Assembly: GCA_934271465.1 (NCBI GenBank)
Contig: CAKQRQ010000007.1
Location: forward strand, 21,794-85,793
Direction of reading: 5' to 3'
DNA length: 64,000 bases
DNA from: an uncultured Alphaproteobacteria bacterium
Lineage (GTDB): Bacteria; Pseudomonadota; Alphaproteobacteria; RF32; CAG-239
Every line of letters starts with the position of its first letter. Within the stretch, counting starts at the first letter, position 1. Below, piece after piece: positions 9,353 through 17,678 of this stretch. The translations under genes were made by a program, and so were the position numbers. A model generated the notes under the pieces. The model did not search any database, was not told the origin of the DNA, and saw only the letters and a program-made list of their open reading frames with translations.

Positions 9353-10137
9353 TGCGCACAATCATCAAAAAAAACTTCTCGGACTGTTCCGCTTGGGTTG
9401 CCGGCTATATTGCCTATCGCATAAAGCAAGCCAAGCCGACAGCAAAAAAGCCCTTTGTCTTAGGCCTGCCGACAGGATCAACGCCGCTTGGCGTATACAA
9501 AGAGTTGATTAAACTCTATCAAAACAAGAAAGTATCGTTTGAACATGTCGTGACTTTCAACATGGACGAATACGTCGGCCTTGGCGCCAAAGACAAAAAC
9601 AGCTATCATCATTTCATGCACGAAAACCTGTTCAAACATATCAACATCAACCCCAAAAATATCCATATTCTGAACGGGCTGACCAAGGATTACGCCAAAG
9701 AATGTGAAAATTATGAAAACGCCATCAAAGCCTATGGCGGAATCAATCTGATGCTGGGCGGTGTCGGAAGCGACGGACATATTGCGTTTAACGAGCCTTT
9801 TTCGTCTTTGACCTCGCGCACACGAATCAAAACGCTGGTCCCCTCTACCATCAAAGATAATTCCCGCTTTTTTGACAATGACCTGTCCAAAGTGCCGACA
9901 AAAGCCCTTACAATGGGTGTCGGAACAATTATGGACGCTAAAGAAGTCATCATTATGGCCTCTGGAAAATCTAAGGCCGAGGCGATTCATCAGGCTTTAG
10001 AAGGCTGCATCAATCATCGCTGGACCATCACCGCACTCCAGATGCACCGTTACGGCATTATCGTCTGCGACGAAGATGCGGCCTCAAAGCTGTCGCCTGA
10101 AACAATCAACTACTTCAACAGTATCGAGGGAATGTAA
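9352..10137 (+). CDS. nagB: Glucosamine-6-phosphate deaminase
   Basis: 261 residues, the usual size. Active-site motifs are visible: phosphate loop GLPTGSTPLGVY near residue 39-50, NMDEYVGL with the catalytic Asp near residue 72-79, and GVGSDGHIAFNEP near residue 135-147. It converts glucosamine-6-phosphate to fructose-6-phosphate and ammonia, the step after NagA. The start overlaps the nagA stop by one base, so translation is probably coupled. A strong hairpin terminator follows. Confidence 0.96.
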   Translation: MRTIIKKNFSDCSAWVAGYIAYRIKQAKPTAKKPFVLGLPTGSTPLGVYKELIKLYQNKKVSFEHVVTFNMDEYVGLGAKDKNSYHHFMHENLFKHININPKNIHILNGLTKDYAKECENYENAIKAYGGINLMLGGVGSDGHIAFNEPFSSLTSRTRIKTLVPSTIKDNSRFFDNDLSKVPTKALTMGVGTIMDAKEVIIMASGKSKAEAIHQALEGCINHRWTITALQMHRYGIIVCDEDAASKLSPETINYFNSIEGM

Positions 10138-10157
10138 TTTTTTCCCCTTTAAACGGC

Positions 10158-10195
10158 AAAAGTCGATAAGGACAAAACCTTATCGACTTTTTTTA
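10158..10195. terminator. Bidirectional terminator between nagB and a convergent gene
   Basis: Long stem AAAGTCGATAAGG / CCTTATCGACTTT with a 6-nt loop and a T-rich tail on the plus side; A-rich on the other side, so it could also end the convergent gene at 10198. Confidence 0.9.
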
Positions 10196-10197
10196 TC

Positions 10198-10512
10198 TTA
10201 AATAATCTCATATTGTCTTTCAATAATTCCGCATAACCGGAACAAAGAAAAGCCCCCTGCGGCAACCATCCATACAGAATAAAGCACCAACCAAAATCCG
10301 CCAAGTTGCCTTTCAAAGAACAAATCAACGGAAAAAAAGAATAATCCGCTCCCTACACTCATATGAAAGAGAGAGAAAACATCAAACAGGCGATGCCAGG
10401 AAAAGTCCCTTTTGACAGCCGCAATCAGCAGAAAAATCACCAACAGAACAATTGCCGGAATTCCGACCAGAGCCACAAACAGCCCGAAATTAGAAAGATA
10501 CAAATTTTCCAT
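10198..10512 (-). CDS. Hypothetical small membrane protein
   Basis: 104 residues, mostly hydrophobic, with three likely membrane segments (about 7-31, 43-62, 72-92). No recognised motif. A separate transcription unit, convergent with nagB and ending just past the shared terminator. Codon use and start region look like a real gene (ATG after an AT-rich stretch), but there is no functional clue. Confidence 0.6.
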   Translation of the reverse strand: MENLYLSNFGLFVALVGIPAIVLLVIFLLIAAVKRDFSWHRLFDVFSLFHMSVGSGLFFFSVDLFFERQLGGFWLVLYSVWMVAAGGFSLFRLCGIIERQYEII

Positions 10513-10605
10513 AATTTTATGATTTAAATTAATAATTTTCCATTCGAAAAAGGAACTACCATATTGCGGCTATTTTGTCAACACACAACTTAAATAGCGG
10601 CGATT

Positions 10606-12297
10606 TTAATCGCACGGCTCCGTAAAACTTTTTTTAAGCCCGTTTACCGTCACAATCGGCGCATCAGGATTGACTGTCGTTAAAAATTTTCCGTCGGAAA
10701 AATTTTCAACCCCAGATATATCCTCTGACGCTTTATCTTTTGTACACCACATAATAAAGTTCGTAACACCGCCATATGGGTTTTCAGAATTAAAGCTAAA
10801 AACACTGTTCATAGAACTAAAAGTCAAATCTTTCAAATTAATAATCGTTACATCACGCCCATCTTCTGAAACAATAGCAACAACACCCACAGCCCTTTTG
10901 CTGCCGTCATAATCCTCGGCTTTTCCAAAAGTCTTGTCCTCATACATCACATCTCCAACTTTAGGCATTGTCCCATTCAGATCAAGATTCAACCTTAAAG
11001 AAAGTCTGATGACGCTGGAATAATTGTTCTTAAAATGGGTTGTCCTGTGACCATTTCCCGCATTAAAGCGCCAAGAACTACTTGAAGCGTTTTCAGAAGA
11101 TGTCCAATAATATTGATTTTTAAAAGCCTCTGCCTCAACACCTTTAGCGGAAAGCTTATTCAATGCCGCATTAATCAGATTCTTGTTATCGCCGTTGGCC
11201 CCTGTCGAACCTGCACCATCAATCATTTGTGTTATGTTTGTTCCGTAAAACTCCATCCACTCACCGATTGACGGCAAATACCATTTTCCTTGGCCAAAAT
11301 CTCCTGCCATGTCGCCAACATAAAACTGCATTGCCGCATAAGCGGCTAAAGCTTTTTCGCCAAGCTGAGCAACAACAGCTTTTGTATTCGCTTGACCATT
11401 ATACAAACCATCTGGCCTTAATCCTGAGCCGCCGACAGATGCCGTTTTAACACCATCCACAAGCCCAACAACTCCATAAATATTCTTACCACCACCGGCA
11501 ATCATTCCAACATTAGCAATCGATACATTATCCGTATGTGTTACAATTCCTGCCAATACTGTATCTACTCCACCACTCAAATTAATTCGAACATTTCTAA
11601 TTTTTGCCGACTTAGTCACCCATATTGCATCCAATTCATCAGCAATTTGACTTGACATATAAATCGAAACATTTTCAATAACTGCGTTTGTTCCCTCAAG
11701 CCTGAGAGCTCGACAATAATCTTTATTATCATTTTGTATAATTACAACTTGACGCAAGCTCATATTTTTACCATTAGAATAAATTGAATGAGCAAAAAGT
11801 TCTTCCGTTGCGCGATTTTTAAGCACTATATTTTCAAACGTTACACTATCGGCATTAGCAAATAAACCGTCCGTCTTAAGCACGTGACCGCCGCCGTTAA
11901 TTATAACAGAAGAACCTCTAAATGTAAAAGAACTATTAAACACAACATCTTCCGCCAACACAATTTTTGCATTATTGGTATTCAATAATTTTTTAAATTC
12001 ATCAATCGTCGTGCTCTGCGTCACTTTAGTATAACCTTGCGCAACAAGCTCATCTACATTGTCCGTCAGAGTCACGCTGTCCGACAAATCAGCATAATCC
12101 AAATCCCCGCAGAAAACAGTATTATCATCTTTGATATTAAACGGGCACGGGAGCACATCTTTTTCAAAACAAGAGCATTGAGTGCGGGTCTGGGTATAGC
12201 CCAGTTCAGCACAACTTGGACGCTGCAAACAATCGGTTGAAGCGTAAGTATTTGAAATTACACAAAGTAAAAAAAGCAAAATAAAACCGTGTTTCAT
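10606..12297 (-). CDS. Secreted Cys-rich protein with beta-helix-like region and a C-terminal module
   Basis: 563 residues. Signal peptide at 1-19 (MKHGFILLFLLCVISNTYA), then a Cys-rich segment about 20-65 with eight Cys. Residues about 80-285 are rich in short V/I/N repeats (SVIINGGGHVLKT, AVIENVSIYM, AKIRNVRINL) that read like turns of a right-handed parallel beta-helix. Residues about 300-563 form a module (GDFGQGKWYLPSIGEWM ... VGDVMYEDKTFG ... VTIINLKDLTFSS) resembling DUF1566/FISUMP-type surface proteins. The same module occurs twice in the protein at 20453-22339, and the two genes share signal peptide and upstream DNA. It is probably exported and surface-exposed; function unknown. Ribosome-binding site AAGGGG lies 8 nt before the ATG. 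Confidence 0.8.
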   Translation of the reverse strand: MKHGFILLFLLCVISNTYASTDCLQRPSCAELGYTQTRTQCSCFEKDVLPCPFNIKDDNTVFCGDLDYADLSDSVTLTDNVDELVAQGYTKVTQSTTIDEFKKLLNTNNAKIVLAEDVVFNSSFTFRGSSVIINGGGHVLKTDGLFANADSVTFENIVLKNRATEELFAHSIYSNGKNMSLRQVVIIQNDNKDYCRALRLEGTNAVIENVSIYMSSQIADELDAIWVTKSAKIRNVRINLSGGVDTVLAGIVTHTDNVSIANVGMIAGGGKNIYGVVGLVDGVKTASVGGSGLRPDGLYNGQANTKAVVAQLGEKALAAYAAMQFYVGDMAGDFGQGKWYLPSIGEWMEFYGTNITQMIDGAGSTGANGDNKNLINAALNKLSAKGVEAEAFKNQYYWTSSENASSSSWRFNAGNGHRTTHFKNNYSSVIRLSLRLNLDLNGTMPKVGDVMYEDKTFGKAEDYDGSKRAVGVVAIVSEDGRDVTIINLKDLTFSSMNSVFSFNSENPYGGVTNFIMWCTKDKASEDISGVENFSDGKFLTTVNPDAPIVTVNGLKKSFTEPCD

Positions 12298-12328
12298 AAG
12301 ATAAACCCCTTGGTTGACACATCGTTTC

Positions 12329-12507
12329 TAGCGTTTAAACCAACGTTTAAACGCTATAGTCATTTGCAAAAGATTTTGAAAAATGCACTTTTTAAGAGAA
12401 TCGATAACACGTTGAAAAATAACAAAAAATTAAAATTATTGCTTTTTTAATAATTGGCTGATATACTAAAAATAATAGAGCGTTTAAACGTTGGTTTAAA
12501 TGCTCTA
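12329..12507. repeat. Candidate invertible promoter segment, copy 1 (inverted dyads with a promoter between)
   Basis: Left dyad 12329-12356: TAGCGTTTAAAC, centre CAAC, GTTTAAACGCTA (perfect 12-bp arms). Right dyad 12476-12507: TAGAGCGTTTAAAC, centre GTTG, then the complementary arm with one mismatch. The right dyad is the left one in reverse orientation (centre GTTG versus CAAC), so the pair forms inverted repeats around about 119 bp. A near-identical copy lies at 22371-22549 with the same 149-bp centre-to-centre spacing. The only good promoter inside points away from the secreted-protein gene at 12297. The layout fits a site-specific DNA inversion switch; a pair of operators is the main alternative. 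Confidence 0.6.
12439..12467 (+). promoter_or_regulatory. Sigma70-type promoter inside segment copy 1, pointing away from the secreted-protein gene
   Basis: TTGCTT, 17-bp spacer, TATACT. It reads rightward into the right dyad and then into about 490 bp without a gene, so it has no visible target in this orientation. Inverting the segment would aim it at the gene starting at 12297, with the transcript starting about 60 nt before the ATG. Confidence 0.55.
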
Positions 12508-12617
12508 TTTTGTGGTTAAAATGTTTTTGTTCAATTTCAATGAGGTAAGACTTAAAACATCATCAAAATTCACTCCTACGTTGTATAAATTAAGTCCAAA
12601 AACCAAACATAGGCATC

Positions 12618-12790
12618 ATCAAACCCAAGCGTAAACCTGCCCTCCCTTTTGTTATCCTCAAACCCGAGCGTAAGCCATTTCTCTCTTCCGTCATTCTCGT
12701 GCCCGAGCGTAAGCGAGGAATAGACACGGGAATCCAGGAAACAAAGAAGCTTCTTTATTTCACCTTGATGTCCGGATCAAGTCCGAGTAT
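12618..12790. repeat. REP-like dispersed repeat with three imperfect 40-bp units
   Basis: The core CCCGAGCGTAAGC (first unit CCCAAGCGTAAAC) occurs at 12623, 12663 and 12702, each preceded by a similar TCATC/TTATC/TCATT stretch. It is followed by GGGAATCCAGG and a GTCCGGATCAAGTCCGAG segment. This is the general look of extragenic palindromic repeats dispersed in many proteobacterial genomes; it has no coding potential in any frame. Confidence 0.6.
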
Positions 12791-12866
12791 GACAAATTTT
12801 TACTTTGCAACACAAAATAAAAAGTCTGATATTTGGAGCGGATAGAAACAAAAGCCGACTCAAAAT

Positions 12867-12997
12867 GTAAAAAAGGCGGCTAGCGTGCGCAAATAATAAG
12901 AACTGAGAAAACCGGCGACGGGAGTGTAGATAAGCCTACATGACCGAGCCGGTCTTCGATTGTTCTTTATTAGTTGCCAGCTAGACGCCTTTTTTAC
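12867..12997. other. 131-bp highly structured element with perfect 12-bp terminal inverted repeats
   Basis: The ends GTAAAAAAGGCG and CGCCTTTTTTAC pair perfectly. Inside, CTAG pairs with CTAG, then GCAA.TAATAA.GAAC (from 12889) pairs with GTTC..TTATTA.TTGC (to 12977), then ACCGGC (12911) with GCCGGT (12948), and the tip is GTGTAG/CTACAT. Nearly the whole element folds into one long hairpin. It starts 8 bp past the glyS stop and its poly-T arm would terminate glyS transcription (and rightward transcription too). It could be an elaborate terminator, a structured RNA, or a small non-autonomous mobile element with terminal inverted repeats. Confidence 0.6.
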
Positions 12998-13004
12998 AGA
13001 CTTT

Positions 13005-14366
13005 TTACGAGAAGTATGCCTTCAAATACTCCCCTAACTCCTCCACCTTAACACGAATCTGCTGCATTGTGTCACGATCGCGAAGAGTAACGGTAGCCGG
13101 AGAATTTTCAATTGTCTCAAAGTCGACAGTCAGGCACAGAGGCGTGCCGACTTCATCATGCCGGCGATAGGCCTTTCCGATATTTCCGGTATTTTCCAAC
13201 GCCACACGGCCAATACCGAGCTTGAGCAAGTTTTGTTTAATCTCATGGCACTTAGCCATAATCTGCTCATTGTTCTTCTTCAAGGGAATAACCGCAACCT
13301 TAATCGGCGCAAGATGTTTCTTGAGTTTTAGGACAATTCGGCTGTTGCCGCCGCCCAAATCTTCTTCAGTATAGGCTTCTGTCATCACAGCCAGCACCCC
13401 GCGGTCAACACCCATAGACGGCTCAATCACAAACGGCACAATATTTTTGCCTTTATCGTCTGTGATACACAATTTTTGAGTCGATTCCTTATTTTCGTGG
13501 CATTTCGAGGTCAAATTCATTTCCTCTTGGGCTTTGGTATGGTTGCCCAAATCATAATCCGTGCGGTTGGCGATTCCCTCAAGCTCTTCCATTCCGTGCG
13601 GAAACTGATACTCAATATCATAGCACGCTTTAGCATAGTGCGCCAAGTCAGCCTTGGGCGTGGTGTAGATATTCATATTCTCGCGTTTCAGCCCTTGATC
13701 TTCCCACCATTTGATGCGCGCCTCTTTCCAGATTTCGTGCCATTTTTCGTCTTCTCCGGGCATTACAAAATACTCAAGCTCCGCCTGCTCAAACTCCCTA
13801 ACTCTGAAAATAAAGTTACGCGGCGTAATTTCATTGCGGAAAGACTTGCCGATTTGGGCAATCCCGAAAGGCAATTTGCGCGAGGTTGCATCAACCACAT
13901 TGCGAAACTGCGTAAAAATGGCCTGCGCTGTTTCCGGCCGCAGATAGCCGAACGACGAACCGTCATCAACCGGCCCGATAGCTGTTTTGAACATCAGGTT
14001 AAACGGTCTGGGCTCGGTCAAATCAGTCGACCCGCAGTTGGGGCATTTGCCATCTTTGATATGATCGGCTCTAAAACGGCCTTTGCACTTTTTGCAATCC
14101 GTCATCGGGTCAGAAAACGTGTCCTCATGCCCCGAATAATGCAGCACCTTTTGGTTTGTCAAAATAGCGGCATCAAGTCCCTCGACATCGTCCCGCTCAT
14201 AAACCATAGCACGCCACCAAGCTGCTTTGAGGTTATTTTTAAGCTCAACACCCAACGGACCATAATCATAAACGCCTTGCAATCCGCCATAGATATCGGC
14301 GTTTTGAAAAATAAAGCCCCTGCGTTTGCACAACGAAACCAATTGATCCATAGATGTTGCAGCCAT
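13005..14366 (-). CDS. glyS: Glycine--tRNA ligase, homodimeric alpha2 type
   Basis: 453 residues, a single-chain class II synthetase charging tRNA-Gly. Visible are the N-terminal GFIFQNADIYGG block, a zinc-ribbon-like insertion (CKKC...CPNC, about residues 91-111), motif 2 region around FRNEITPRN (about 177-185), motif 3 near SMGVDRGVLAV, and the C-terminal anticodon-binding domain from about 345. This is the alpha2 (GlyQS-like) enzyme of Gram-positives, archaea and eukaryotes. Alphaproteobacteria usually carry the separate alpha and beta subunits glyQ and glyS, so the type is notable. Monocistronic and divergent from the HAD gene at 14456. Confidence 0.95.
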   Translation of the reverse strand: MAATSMDQLVSLCKRRGFIFQNADIYGGLQGVYDYGPLGVELKNNLKAAWWRAMVYERDDVEGLDAAILTNQKVLHYSGHEDTFSDPMTDCKKCKGRFRADHIKDGKCPNCGSTDLTEPRPFNLMFKTAIGPVDDGSSFGYLRPETAQAIFTQFRNVVDATSRKLPFGIAQIGKSFRNEITPRNFIFRVREFEQAELEYFVMPGEDEKWHEIWKEARIKWWEDQGLKRENMNIYTTPKADLAHYAKACYDIEYQFPHGMEELEGIANRTDYDLGNHTKAQEEMNLTSKCHENKESTQKLCITDDKGKNIVPFVIEPSMGVDRGVLAVMTEAYTEEDLGGGNSRIVLKLKKHLAPIKVAVIPLKKNNEQIMAKCHEIKQNLLKLGIGRVALENTGNIGKAYRRHDEVGTPLCLTVDFETIENSPATVTLRDRDTMQQIRVKVEELGEYLKAYFS

Positions 14367-14455
14367 TTTAAAACCTCATGTGTTATAAATTAAAAATTAA
14401 CTTCTATTCTTTTATAATGATAAATTCCAAAATGCAAGCGGAGATATGAAAAAAA

Positions 14456-15316
14456 ATGACCAAATTAACCAAAGTGGCTCTGATTTATGATTTTGATGAA
14501 ACCCTCAGCACAACCTATATGCAGGACTATATTTTGATTCCGGCATTGGGCGACAAACCGGAACATTTCTGGCAAAAAGCCAACCAATGGTCGCGAGATC
14601 ACTGCGCCGATCAAATCACCGGAACAATGTATTTTATCCAGCAAACAGCCAAAGAACGCAATATTCCGCTAACCAAAGATTTTTTGTGTAACTCCGCGCA
14701 AAACATCACCTATTTTGAGGGGGTGGAAGAATGGTTTGACCGGATTAACGCCTATGGCAAAAGCTTAGGCCTTGAGGTGGAACACTATATCATATCTTCA
14801 GGCTTGGAAGAAATAATTTCCGGCACCTCTATCCGCAAGCATTTCAAAGATGTATTCGGGTGTTCTTATGTTTATGACGACGCGGGCGTGCCCATCTGGC
14901 CGGCGCGAATTGTCAACTATTCAACCAAGACGCAATATATCGCCAAAATCAACAAAGGCCTGAGCAAAACCGAAGACCGCGCCGTGAATGAATATATGCC
15001 CGATGATCAGCGCGTTATCCCGTATAAAAGAATGATTTATCTGGGCGATGGAATGACGGACATTCCGTCGATGAAAATCATCAAAGAAAAAGGCGGAAAC
15101 GCCATTGCCGTCTACCGCCCCAAAAGCAAACACCGCAAAACCGCCATCAAACTTTTGATGGATAACAGGGTCAATTTTGCGCTGCCGGCAGATTATCGGG
15201 AAGATTCCGAATTGGATAATGTGGTCAAAACAATCTTGGATAAAATGGCTACCGAACGCGATTTGGATATTCTGAAAGCCAAAGAAGACAAAAAGAAAAT
15301 GATTCAAAAAAAGTAA
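14456..15316 (+). CDS. HAD-superfamily phosphatase
   Basis: 286 residues. HAD motif I is DFDETLS (about residues 12-18), motif II the ISSG Ser near residue 111-114, and motif IV GDGMTDIPSM near residue 199-208, in an arrangement close to phosphoserine phosphatase-like HADs. A helical cap lies between motifs I and II. The C-terminal 30 residues are highly charged and Lys-rich. The substrate cannot be told from sequence. It is divergent from glyS across about 90 bp. Confidence 0.85.
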   Translation: MTKLTKVALIYDFDETLSTTYMQDYILIPALGDKPEHFWQKANQWSRDHCADQITGTMYFIQQTAKERNIPLTKDFLCNSAQNITYFEGVEEWFDRINAYGKSLGLEVEHYIISSGLEEIISGTSIRKHFKDVFGCSYVYDDAGVPIWPARIVNYSTKTQYIAKINKGLSKTEDRAVNEYMPDDQRVIPYKRMIYLGDGMTDIPSMKIIKEKGGNAIAVYRPKSKHRKTAIKLLMDNRVNFALPADYREDSELDNVVKTILDKMATERDLDILKAKEDKKKMIQKK

Positions 15317-15343
15317 CGGTGGCTTAAAAAGCAACCATTCTAA

Positions 15344-16252
15344 TTAATAAATCTTCCCAACAATATAGTCTGGAAAGATATTGGACTCAACCATCGGATT
15401 TTCCGCACAACGCCAAATAAAAGCATTATACAGAGGGCTACCCTTTGGAGGAACTTCTTCACGTTCTGCCACGATATACCCTGTCATACCGCCAAACAGA
15501 GTCAAGCACGTAGCAATTCCGGCTCTTTGTGCCCAAGGATATCTGTTCCGAGAGTATCCCCCACCATCAGCATCTTACTGCGGTCAACGTTGACTCCTTG
15601 CAGAAGGAAGTCAAAGATCTGCGGATCTGGTTTACCATAAAGATAAACTTTACCGCCCAGAGCCTGATAGGTCTTAACAATAAGCCCAGGCCTTACAACA
15701 AACCGTCCGCCCTCGTTCGCCCGAAGATCTGGATTACAACAAACCATAGGCAACCCGGAAACGAGACACTTCTTAATCTCTGGGATAAAATCCTCAAGCA
15801 TTATACGATCCTGATAATTAATTTGAGGAATTCCCGCATAGATAAAGTCCGCCTCGGAAATGTCTTCGGTCACAGAGTAAATCGTGCCTTTGAACATATC
15901 AGGAAGTTTGTCATCCGGTCGTTTGAAGTTGGCAGTCCCAAAGACATACATCTTTGTTCCTTTCACCGGCAAAGCCCCTTGCTGAGCAACCTTGTTGCCA
16001 TACTCACCCGAGGTCATTACCGCATCATAATGAACACCTTTAAGGAGCCCCTTCTTGGCATATTTAGTTTGCGTATTTACTGCTCCGGCAGAAGAATTAG
16101 ACAAAATAAGAACCATCTTGCCAGCTTCCCGTAAAGCTTTCATTACTGCAACTGCTTCAGCAGCAATCCCATCCGAAAAAGTAAAAACGCCATAAGCATC
16201 AAGGATAATGACATCATAACCAGACGCAATATCCCAAAATTTTTTGTTCCAT
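15344..16252 (-). pseudogene. HAD subfamily IIA hydrolase, disrupted by two frameshifts
   Basis: The central frame shows a good class-IIA HAD protein: YDVIILDAYGVF (motif I), VLILSNSSA (motif II), KPDPQIF and MLMVGDTLGTDILG (motif IV). Two lesions break it. Near 16233-16235 one G too many separates an ATG at 16252 (reading MEQKIL) from the continuing DIASGYDV. Near 15528-15536, just after GTDILGHK, one base is missing: the original frame stops at once, but the -1 frame continues as AGIATCLTLFGG and runs on for about 55 more residues to a stop at 15344. The repaired protein would be about 300 residues, normal for this family. Either a recent pseudogene or two sequencing/assembly indels; a programmed frameshift does not explain both. 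Confidence 0.8.
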
Positions 16253-16436
16253 AACAATTTAAAAATTAGACATAATTTGAAGAAATTAAAGCATAAATGC
16301 AAAATAAAATCAAACAAAATTTTCCTCAAAATCAAAAATTTTAATATAACTCCTTAAAAAACTCTTGCCTTTATCTTTTTTTTATTCTAAATATATCCCT
16401 GCCGATAGAAATATCGACTTTTACCACAATAATCGT

Positions 16437-16511
16437 TGGGGTGTCGCCAAGTGGTAAGGCATCGGCTTTTGGTGCCGACATTCGTTGGTTCGAATCCAGC
16501 CACCCCAGCCA
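16437..16511 (+). tRNA. tRNA-Gln (TTG)
   Basis: 75 nt with CCA encoded. Acceptor TGGGGTG pairs with CACCCCA; anticodon arm TCGGC/GCCGA encloses a 7-nt loop with anticodon TTG at 16469-16471; T-arm contains GGTTCGAATCC. Discriminator base is G. A hairpin terminator follows directly. The sequence just past the tRNA is repeated at 18673, see the repeat entry. Confidence 0.96.
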
Positions 16512-16625
16512 CAGTTCAAAAATCGTCAGAAATGGCGATTTTTTCTTTATAAATCAAGTGTTTAAGCCAGTTCAAAGATTGAGCACTAAATATACATTAC
16601 ACCGGATAATCTTCGAACTACTTCT
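16504..16625. repeat. tRNA-Gln 3'-flank, left copy of an imperfect direct repeat
   Basis: Shares with 18673-18795 the stretches CCAGCCA, AGTTCAAAAATCG, a terminator-type hairpin, TTTTTTCTTTATAAATCAA and ATCTTCGAACTACTT in the same order and spacing. Such a duplication on the 3' side of a tRNA gene is what integration of a mobile element leaves behind. Between the copies lie the GIY-YIG and DUF3800 genes. Confidence 0.55.
16519..16545 (+). terminator. Terminator of tRNA-Gln
   Basis: Stem AAAATCGTCA / TGGCGATTTT (one G-U pair) with a GAAA loop, followed by TTTCTTT. A similar hairpin occurs in the downstream repeat at 18687-18716. Confidence 0.85.
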
Positions 16626-16767
16626 ATCAAAAATTTAGCACAATCAAGGTGTTATGAAAATTGCTTCTTCCTTTTCTTAGTATTCAAAAGAGATCTTATT
16701 TTTGTTGCATTAAAAATTTTTAAAACTAATATAGGTTTATATTAAACCAAAAATAAAGGAACTATAA

Positions 16768-17604
16768 ATGCCAGGAAAAACAATACAAATATTTTTACCA
16801 GATGGAAATCCTAAAGGTGTTAAAAAAGCTTCAATAACTACTGATAAAGTGGAAGTAATTCAAATACCAAGAGCCTCCCTTTCTGAAAACAATAAATTGT
16901 TGGCGTTTAATGGTGTTTATATTTTAGTTGACAGTCTCAAAGTTGAAAAACCTGAAATTTATATAGGTAAAGGTGATGTTAAAAGCAGGACATATTCTCA
17001 CGATAACAAAAAAGATTTTTGGAATATGCTTTTTGCCATCAGATTAAAAGATGAAACCGGATTCAATGATGCTCATAACAGCTACCTTGAATACTACTTC
17101 GTAAAAAAATCTCATGATCTTAATCAAGCTATCATGAATGAAAACAAACAACTCCCAAAATGTCCTAATCTCACAGAAGAAATTCTTTCTGAATTATCCT
17201 ATTATATTCAAACAATTGAAATTCTTTTATCAACATTAGGATTAAAATGTTTTCAGCCCTTGGAAAATCATGAGAAATCAGAAAAAGATATTTTTGTATG
17301 CACTGATAAATATAATAACATCGGTAAAGGGGAATATACTGAAGAAGGATTTTTATTATATAAAGGTTCCATCTGTAAACTAGAATTGCATCCAGGAACT
17401 GATAAGCTATCTCAACGAGATGAAATGATTGCTTCCGGATTATTGAAAAAACAAGGTGGCCATTACATTTTGCAAGAAAATAAACTCTTTGCATCCGTAT
17501 CTTCCGCAGCCGCTATTGTATTAGGTAGAAGAGCCAATGGTTGGCTAGAATGGAAAAACAGCGAAGGCAAAACTCTTGACGAATTAGAAAGAAAACATTC
17601 TTAA
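16768..17604 (+). CDS. GIY-YIG nuclease-like protein with C-terminal DUF4357 domain
   Basis: 278 residues. GVYILVDS...EIYIGKGDVKSR (about residues 50-78) is a GIY-YIG signature with the catalytic Arg/His/Glu region continuing in RTYSHD and YLEYYF. The C-terminal about 80 residues (ending ASSAAAIVLGRRANGW-type sequence with LEWKN) match the DUF4357 pattern often found behind GIY-YIG domains. Codon use is more AT-rich than in neighbouring core genes. It faces the DUF3800 gene and lies inside the repeat-bounded segment beside tRNA-Gln, so probably horizontally acquired. A role in DNA cleavage or defence is inference only. Confidence 0.8.
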   Translation: MPGKTIQIFLPDGNPKGVKKASITTDKVEVIQIPRASLSENNKLLAFNGVYILVDSLKVEKPEIYIGKGDVKSRTYSHDNKKDFWNMLFAIRLKDETGFNDAHNSYLEYYFVKKSHDLNQAIMNENKQLPKCPNLTEEILSELSYYIQTIEILLSTLGLKCFQPLENHEKSEKDIFVCTDKYNNIGKGEYTEEGFLLYKGSICKLELHPGTDKLSQRDEMIASGLLKKQGGHYILQENKLFASVSSAAAIVLGRRANGWLEWKNSEGKTLDELERKHS

Positions 17605-17678
17605 GTTCAATATAAAGTGGATTTTATTGCCAAATTTTGTTATAAATGATTATATAACTGCCATATCTATTTTGGTCA

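Noticed and set aside
13476..14393. 305-codon open frame antisense to glyS
   Set aside because: Overlaps the synthetase over its length; residues show no domain, and the glyS frame is strongly conserved.
15500..15560. Programmed -1 frameshift in the HAD-IIA gene
   Set aside because: No slippery heptamer at the site, and a second independent frame break near the start needs explaining too; damage or read error is simpler.
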